From CAZCGA01 sp964498075 (GTDB taxonomy: Bacteria; Desulfobacterota; Binatia; HRBIN30), in contig CAZCGA010000185.1 in the NCBI GenBank assembly GCA_964498075.1, positions 1 through 10,554 on the forward strand: a DNA stretch of 10,554 bases, given 5' to 3'. The translations under genes were made by a program, and so were the position numbers. Below, piece after piece: positions 6,430 through 10,554 of the stretch. The notes below the pieces were generated by a model, which worked only from the letters and a program-made list of their open reading frames with translations, was not told the DNA's origin and did not search any database. Each line of letters starts with the position of its first letter. Within the stretch, counting starts at the first letter, position 1.

Positions 6430-7002
6430 TCAATCCACCGGCCGCTCCGGCAGCACGCAGAACGCTCCCGCGGAGAATCCCTGCGCTTCGATGCCCAAGG
6501 CGTGATCGAAACGGGCGCGGTAGTTCTCCCAGGCGACGGCCGCCGTCAGCTCGACAAGCTGGGCCGGACTGAAGTGCTGCCGCAGCGCGTCGAACAGCTC
6601 GTCGGACACCTCCACGGGCGTCTTGGTCATCTCGCCAGCGTACTCGACGACCAGCTTCTCGAGCGGCGAGAACGCCGGGCTCTGCTTGTAGACGGCGAGG
6701 TCGTGCAGCTGCGCCTCGGTCACACCGGCCGCCCTGCCCACGGCAGAGCCGATGTCGATTCAAAACGGGCAACCGACGAGCGCCGCAGCTTTGAGGCCGG
6801 CGAGCGCCTTGAGCCGCGCGTCGACGAGGCGCGCGCGACCGAGCGCGAACTCGTAGGCGCTGTACCCCTGCAGGACCCATCCGTGATGCGCCGTCACGGT
6901 CAGCGGCTCGGGGACTTTCCCGAGCCAACGCCGCGCGTACCAGTAAATGAACCGGGCGAACAGCCCGGCACGCCGTTGCGGAACTCCTTCGATACGCGCC
7001 AT
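6430..7002 (-). CDS. Probable selenoprotein: carboxymuconolactone decarboxylase/AhpD-like peroxidase-type protein with in-frame TGA (Sec81)
   Basis: Translated through one TGA (6762-6760) the frame gives 190 residues that match the carboxymuconolactone decarboxylase/AhpD-like fold end to end. Marks are MARIEGVP at the start, VPEP (30-33), HHGWVLQGYSAYE (39-51), LKALAGLKAAALVGCPF (64-80), then the TGA, then IDIGSAVGRAAGVTEAQ and, near the C-terminus, ENYRARFDHALGIEAQGFS. Ordinary relatives have CxxC with IDIG directly after it, so the TGA sits on the second active-site cysteine: Cys78-Pro-Phe-Sec81. A hairpin just downstream fits a bacterial SECIS. Such proteins are thiol-dependent peroxidase or reductase-like enzymes; the substrate is unknown. 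AGGAGG (7013-7008) is a strong ribosome site, and the upstream gene's TAG abuts this ATG. No ribosome site serves a separate downstream start (GTG 6741). The alternatives are a nonsense mutation or a sequencing error. Confidence 0.8.
6731..6749 (-). promoter_or_regulatory. Candidate bacterial SECIS hairpin
   Basis: In the mRNA, ten nucleotides after the UGA, GCUCUGCC (6749-6742) pairs with GGCAGGGC (6738-6731) in eight consecutive pairs including one G-U, closing a GUG loop (6741-6739). The loop begins 18 nt after the UGA and starts with G. This agrees with the known bacterial SECIS pattern of a short coding-region stem-loop shortly after the UGA with a guanine at the start of the apical loop. 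GC-rich sequence forms hairpins easily, so this is supportive but not decisive. Confidence 0.6.
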
Positions 7003-7392
7003 CTACTCCTCCTGAGAACGCCACCAACGCGGTAGGCACAACACGGCCAACACGATCGCCGGCAAAAAAACCCCGGGAAGGTCGATCAGCCAATGACCCT
7101 GGTGGAGCCGGCCGCTCAGCATGTCCGCTACATGCACGGCGGCGTGCAACACGAAGAACAGGGTCGCCGCCAAGAGAACGCCTTGGCGGTAGGCCGCGCG
7201 CACCGCCGCAACACAGAAGGCGACACCGATGGTCATGAACGCCGAACCGATGTCGCGCACGAAGTGCACGTTCAGCGGACCCGTGTCGGGCACGGCCGCC
7301 GGCAGGCCGTGATACCAGCTCTCCGGCGACAGCAGCATCCACACCCCATGGGCGAGGTTCAACAAACCCACGATCCAAAAGACTGTCTGCAT
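7003..7392 (-). CDS. Small four-helix membrane protein
   Basis: The product is 129 residues with hydrophobic segments at about 4-21, 50-66, 70-88 and 104-121. A conserved-looking loop after helix 1 contains SPESWYHGLP and NVHFVRDIGSAF, and histidines occur in helix 3 (HAAVHVAD). The layout resembles small uncharacterised DUF4345/DoxX-like membrane proteins, but I cannot assign a family with confidence. ATG 7392 is preceded by AAGGAG (7406-7401) at 8 nt; an out-of-frame ATG at 7396 is not used. The stop TAG directly abuts the selenoprotein start, and the selenoprotein's ribosome site lies within this gene's last codons, so the two are almost certainly one operon. A redox or membrane-stress role is a guess from its partner. 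Confidence 0.85.
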   Translation of the reverse strand: MQTVFWIVGLLNLAHGVWMLLSPESWYHGLPAAVPDTGPLNVHFVRDIGSAFMTIGVAFCVAAVRAAYRQGVLLAATLFFVLHAAVHVADMLSGRLHQGHWLIDLPGVFLPAIVLAVLCLPRWWRSQEE

Positions 7393-7497
7393 ACATCGCG
7401 CTCCTTCTCCGTCACCCTTATCACGTTTGCCGGCGCCGAATGGTTACAGGATGGCCGAGGATTGACTCGGCGGAGCGCGCCCGCTTGATTCCTCTCC
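7393..7497. promoter_or_regulatory. Divergent promoter region between the selenoprotein operon and hrpB
   Basis: This short non-coding gap must serve both operons. The minus strand holds the AAGGAG ribosome site of the membrane protein; the plus strand holds the weak TTGACT/TTGATT pair for hrpB. I see no convincing minus-strand -35/-10 pair and no terminator. Confidence 0.4.
7462..7490 (+). promoter_or_regulatory. Possible hrpB promoter, near-leaderless
   Basis: TTGACT (7462-7467) is spaced 17 bp from TTGATT (7485-7490), a three-of-six -10 match. The transcript would start about where the hrpB GTG (7498) lies, and no Shine-Dalgarno precedes that GTG. The -35 box and spacing match the arsR promoter candidate. 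Weak prediction. Confidence 0.3.
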
Positions 7498-10056
7498 GTG
7501 AAACCACTGCCGATCGATCCGCTGCTGCCCGACATCATTGCGGAGCTTGGGCGGGCATCGCGGCTGGTGCTGCGCGCGCCGCCGGGGGCGGGCAAGACGA
7601 CGCGCGTGCCGGCCGCGCTGCTCGACGCCGGCTGCGCCGGAGACAAGCAGGTCCTGGTGCTCGAGCCGCGGCGCATCGCGGCGCGCGCCGCAGCGGAGTT
7701 CGTCAGCGCCGAGCGCGGCGGCCGCGTCGGCGGTGAGGTCGGCTACCGGGTGCGCTTCGAGCAGCGCGGTGGCGAGGCGACGCGCCTGTGGTTCGTCACC
7801 GAGGGCGTGCTCGGCCGCCAGCTGGGGCATGATCCGTTTCTCGAGCGCGTCGGCGTCGTCGTGCTCGACGAGTTCCACGAACGCCACCTTCCGGGAGACG
7901 TCGCTTTGGGCGTGATCCACGAGCTGCAACAGCACGTGCGCCCCGATCTCAAGCTCGTCGTCATGTCCGCGACCCTGGAAACGGAGCGGCTGGCTGCATA
8001 CCTCGGTGATTGCCCCGTCCTGACGTCCGAGGGCCGAGCCTACTCGGTGCGCATCGAGTACGCACCAACCGCAGATGACCGGCCGCTGTCGGCGCGCGTG
8101 GCTACGACGCTGCGGCGGGTGCTGGCAGCCGGCGATGACGCGGGCGACGTTCTCGTGTTTCTTCCCGGAGCGGCAGAGATCCGCCGCGTCACCGCGGCCG
8201 TCGAGCCGATCGCAGCAGAGGCCGGACTGACGTTGACTCCGCTCCATGGTGATCTGCCTCTCGACGCGCAGCAGCGCGCCCTTGGTCGCACCGGACAACG
8301 CAAAGTTGTGCTCTCGACCAATGTGGCGGAGACGGCGCTGACCATCGAAGGCGTTACCACGGTCATCGACTCGGGCCTGGCGCGCGAGGCACGGTTCGAT
8401 GCCAAGCACGGACTGAACGCGTTACGTGTCGTGGCCATCAGCCGGGCCGCCGCCGATCAGCGCGCCGGCCGCGCCGGACGAACAGCGCCGGGCCGCTGCC
8501 TGCGGCTGTGGACGCAGGCCGAGCACGCCCACCGGCGCGAACGGGAGACACCCGAGATCGTGCGCCTCGATTTGAGCAGCACGCTGCTGGAGCTGCGTGC
8601 CTGGGGTTTGCGCGATCTGCATCAGTTCCCCTGGCTCGACCCGCCCAGCGACGCAGCGGTGCAGCGCGCCGAGCAGCTGCTGCACGTGCTTGGCGCCGTG
8701 GACACACGCGGCGCAATCACCGCCACCGGGCAGCGCATGCTGGCGCTCTCCGTCCCTCCGCGCCTCGCCCGCATGCTGATCGAAGCGGCGCAGCGTGGTT
8801 GCCCGAACGACGGCGCGCTCCTGGCCGCGTTGGCGTCGGAGCGCGACATCTGTCTCGAGCAACGCGCTTTGAGCGACAGCCCGGTCAGCCAATGGCCCGC
8901 GGGGCCGTCCGATCTACTGTTGCGGATGCAGTTGTTCGAGGAAGCCGCACGCCGCCACTTCGATCGCGCCATCTGCACGTCGCTCGGCCTCGACGGGCGC
9001 GCGGTGCATGCCGTCGAGCGCGCCCGACGGCAGTTGGCGCGTGTTGTTGGTGATGACCACCGCGGCAGCGATGCGGCGGATACTGAGACACTCCTGCGCT
9101 GTACGCTCGCCGGATTTCCGGATCGCGTCGTCCGACGGCGGGCGGCAGGTTCGCCACGGGGCGTGATGGTGGGTGGCACGGGCGTGGTGCTGACCGACAG
9201 CAGCGTCGTCCGTGAGACGGACCTGTTCGTCGCCATCGAGGTGGATGCCGCGCCGCGGCGTGTGCGGGCGGAGGCGCGCGTGCGCGTTGCCAGCGCCATC
9301 CGCCGTGAATGGCTCAGCGAGATGTTCGCCGATGCGGTGCGCACCCTGCAGGCGATCGAGTTCGACTGGGAGCGCGAACGCGTCGTCGAGCGCACGCAGG
9401 AGTTGTTTCAGGATCTCGTACTCGGCGAAGCCGTGCAGCTCGATGTCGATCCGCAGCGTGCCGGCGACGTGCTCGCGGCGGCGGCGCGTCAGAACCCGAC
9501 GCGGGCGGTGCGGATCGGCGAGGCAGAGAAGAACTTGGCGGCGCGCATCGGCTTCCTGCAACGCGCGCTGCCGGAGCTGGGGCTTCCGCCTGAGCCCAAC
9601 GCCTTGTTGGTGGACGCGCTGGTGTCGTTGTGCGCCGGGCGCAGCAGCTTTGCCGAGCTGCGTGGTGCGGACGTGCTCGCCGCGGTCCGCAGCCGCCTCA
9701 CCGTAACGCAGCTCCGTACTCTGGATCGAGACGCGCCGGCACAGTATCGACTGCCGTCCGGGCGCCTGGCCGCGGTGCGCTATGCCGACGACAAGCCGCC
9801 CGTGCTCGCCGCGCGCATTCAAGAGGTGTTCGGCCTCGAGGCGACGCCGCGGCTGGCGGGCGGACGGGTCAGACTGGTGCTGGAGCTGCTGGCGCCGAAT
9901 CAACGGCCGGTGCAGATTACCGACGACCTGGAGAGCTTCTGGCAGCACACGTATCCCGAAGTCCGCAAGCATCTCCGTGGGCGCTATCCCAAGCATGCGT
10001 GGCCGGAAGATCCGCTGGCGGCAGCAGCAACAGGGCGCGCGGTCCGACGGCGCTGA
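7498..10056 (+). CDS. hrpB: ATP-dependent DExH-box RNA helicase HrpB
   Basis: An 852-residue helicase, a typical length for HrpB. Motifs in order: Walker A APPGAGKTT (Lys33), motif Ia LEPRRIAARAAA, motif II DEFH (124-127), motif III SAT (157-159), motif V STNVAETALTI (about 273-283) and motif VI QRAGRAGR (321-328). These are followed by the helicase-associated domains and the HrpB C-terminal region (for example LPSGRLAAVRYADDKPPVLAARIQE split over about 757-782, LESFW and HLRGRYPKHAWPEDP near the end). It is a cytoplasmic ATPase of the DEAH/RHA group with an unsettled physiological RNA target. The start is GTG at 7498: an in-frame TGA at 7486 leaves no upstream alternative, and LPIDPLLPDI matches the family N-terminus. 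It stands alone, divergent from the membrane protein/selenoprotein operon. Confidence 0.95.
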   Translation: MKPLPIDPLLPDIIAELGRASRLVLRAPPGAGKTTRVPAALLDAGCAGDKQVLVLEPRRIAARAAAEFVSAERGGRVGGEVGYRVRFEQRGGEATRLWFVTEGVLGRQLGHDPFLERVGVVVLDEFHERHLPGDVALGVIHELQQHVRPDLKLVVMSATLETERLAAYLGDCPVLTSEGRAYSVRIEYAPTADDRPLSARVATTLRRVLAAGDDAGDVLVFLPGAAEIRRVTAAVEPIAAEAGLTLTPLHGDLPLDAQQRALGRTGQRKVVLSTNVAETALTIEGVTTVIDSGLAREARFDAKHGLNALRVVAISRAAADQRAGRAGRTAPGRCLRLWTQAEHAHRRERETPEIVRLDLSSTLLELRAWGLRDLHQFPWLDPPSDAAVQRAEQLLHVLGAVDTRGAITATGQRMLALSVPPRLARMLIEAAQRGCPNDGALLAALASERDICLEQRALSDSPVSQWPAGPSDLLLRMQLFEEAARRHFDRAICTSLGLDGRAVHAVERARRQLARVVGDDHRGSDAADTETLLRCTLAGFPDRVVRRRAAGSPRGVMVGGTGVVLTDSSVVRETDLFVAIEVDAAPRRVRAEARVRVASAIRREWLSEMFADAVRTLQAIEFDWERERVVERTQELFQDLVLGEAVQLDVDPQRAGDVLAAAARQNPTRAVRIGEAEKNLAARIGFLQRALPELGLPPEPNALLVDALVSLCAGRSSFAELRGADVLAAVRSRLTVTQLRTLDRDAPAQYRLPSGRLAAVRYADDKPPVLAARIQEVFGLEATPRLAGGRVRLVLELLAPNQRPVQITDDLESFWQHTYPEVRKHLRGRYPKHAWPEDPLAAAATGRAVRRR

Positions 10057-10116
10057 CGCACGTGGCTTGCGGCGTTCGAATCGGCTAGTTGTATGCGCGA
10101 GCGGGAGTGATCACCC

Positions 10117-10554
10117 ATGACGGAGCGCGCAGGGGTCGTGAGCGACAACGCCGCAGCGCCGCTCGACGGCCGACGGGACGTGGAGCGGGCCGTCACCCAA
10201 CTGGCCGGGCGACTGCCCACAGCGTTGGCACCACTAGCGCGTTTGGCCTTCAACTATCGCTGGTCGTGGTTGGTGAGTGGCGCCGCCATCTTCCGCGAGA
10301 TCGACCCGGCGGTCTGGCGGCGCAGCGGGTGTAACCCGCGGTACGCGATCGCCGCCGCCCCGCCCGGACGCCTCGACGCGCTGGCGCGCCAGGACTCGTA
10401 CGTCCGCCGGGTGCAGGAGCTTGCGGCGCGGCTCGATGCCGACCTTCAACGTCCCTGCGCCGACGCGGCGATTCGAGCCGATCATCCGGTCGCCTACTTC
10501 TGCTCCGAGTTCGCCATACATTGTTCGCTGCCGCTGTACGGCGGCGGCCTGGGA
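10117..10554 (+). CDS. glgP: Alpha-glucan (glycogen/maltodextrin) phosphorylase, N-terminal part
   Basis: 146 codons from ATG 10117 to the right edge. The N-terminal region FNYRWSWLVSGAAIFREIDP (about 43-62) followed by WRRSGCNPRY is the DUF3417-type domain of the bacterial GlgP family that differs from the classical E. coli form. It is followed by VAYFCSEFAIHCSLPLYGGG, which corresponds to the conserved 'AYFSAEFGLHESLPIYSGGLG' start of the phosphorylase core. The family uses pyridoxal phosphate to release glucose-1-phosphate from glycogen or maltodextrin; the PLP lysine lies outside the window. A GGGAG about 10 nt upstream is the ribosome site. It follows hrpB by 60 bp on the same strand. 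The roughly 15 residues before the family homology (TERAGVVSDNAAAPL) are not conserved, so a slightly later start is possible. Confidence 0.88.
   Translation, partial: MTERAGVVSDNAAAPLDGRRDVERAVTQLAGRLPTALAPLARLAFNYRWSWLVSGAAIFREIDPAVWRRSGCNPRYAIAAAPPGRLDALARQDSYVRRVQELAARLDADLQRPCADAAIRADHPVAYFCSEFAIHCSLPLYGGGLG

Noticed and set aside
6430..6741. Separate 103-residue gene starting at GTG 6741
   Set aside because: It has no ribosome site, begins in the middle of the AhpD-like fold after the active site, and is in exact register with the upstream half. Read-through of the TGA explains it better.
6988..6998. Third copy of CTTCGATACGC, shared with the REP-like hairpin
   Set aside because: It is the coding sequence for ARIEG at the start of the selenoprotein, has no hairpin around it, and an 11-base match is expected by chance many times in a window of this size.
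6389..7396. 335-residue minus-strand open frame
   Set aside because: It overlaps both the membrane protein and the AhpD-like gene in another frame, is Arg/Ala-rich and has no family motifs. The two genes it would replace have strong ribosome sites and real homology.
8622..9996. Long minus-strand open frames under hrpB (8622-9395, 8914-9996)
   Set aside because: They are antisense to a clear full-length HrpB with all helicase motifs and show no recognisable family features.

Overview
The window is GC-rich bacterial chromosome from an organism I cannot name. Three traits suggest a deltaproteobacteria-like, Binatota-like or Myxococcota-like environmental lineage: cysteine-rich 'CxxxxxCxxGxC' repeats inside a long surface protein, an exosortase-type sorting enzyme beside it, and probable use of selenocysteine. 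This placement is inference from style only. No tRNA, rRNA, CRISPR array or insertion sequence is visible.

Layout. Positions 1-2968 (minus) hold a very long open frame for a secreted surface protein whose C-terminus lies beyond the left edge. It has a signal peptide, a beta-rich N-terminal domain, two DUF11/DUF7933-type repeats, a domain resembling the 'choice-of-anchor U' family, a cysteine-rich insert and a DUF11 repeat. Every plus-strand ORF over it is a shadow. A 321-bp divergent intergenic region (2969-3289) separates it from a plus-strand operon of three translationally coupled genes: a minimal exosortase/archaeosortase-family transpeptidase (3290-3769), a four-helix membrane protein (3766-4284) and a HAD hydrolase (4281-4919). 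The exosortase is a candidate to process the surface protein.

The HAD gene meets a minus-strand pair tail to tail with a 12-bp overlap. The pair is an ArsR-family regulator (5877-6218) followed after 3 bp by glutathione synthetase gshB (4908-5873). A perfect 7-bp inverted repeat overlaps the arsR start codon and is the likely autoregulatory operator. Upstream of arsR, two imperfect hairpins of one REP-like family lie in opposite orientation (6287-6410).

Next on the minus strand is a two-gene operon: a small four-helix membrane protein (7003-7392) and a carboxymuconolactone decarboxylase/AhpD-like protein (6430-7002). The second gene has an in-frame TGA exactly where relatives carry the second cysteine of the CxxC active site, so the motif would read C-P-F-Sec. 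An 8-bp hairpin with a GUG loop starts 10 nt after that TGA and fits a bacterial SECIS element. This is the most striking observation in the window, and a conventional stop-to-stop gene caller would split or lose the gene.

The right third holds hrpB, a DExH-box helicase (7498-10056, plus), and the first 146 codons of an alpha-glucan (glycogen) phosphorylase (10117 to the right edge).
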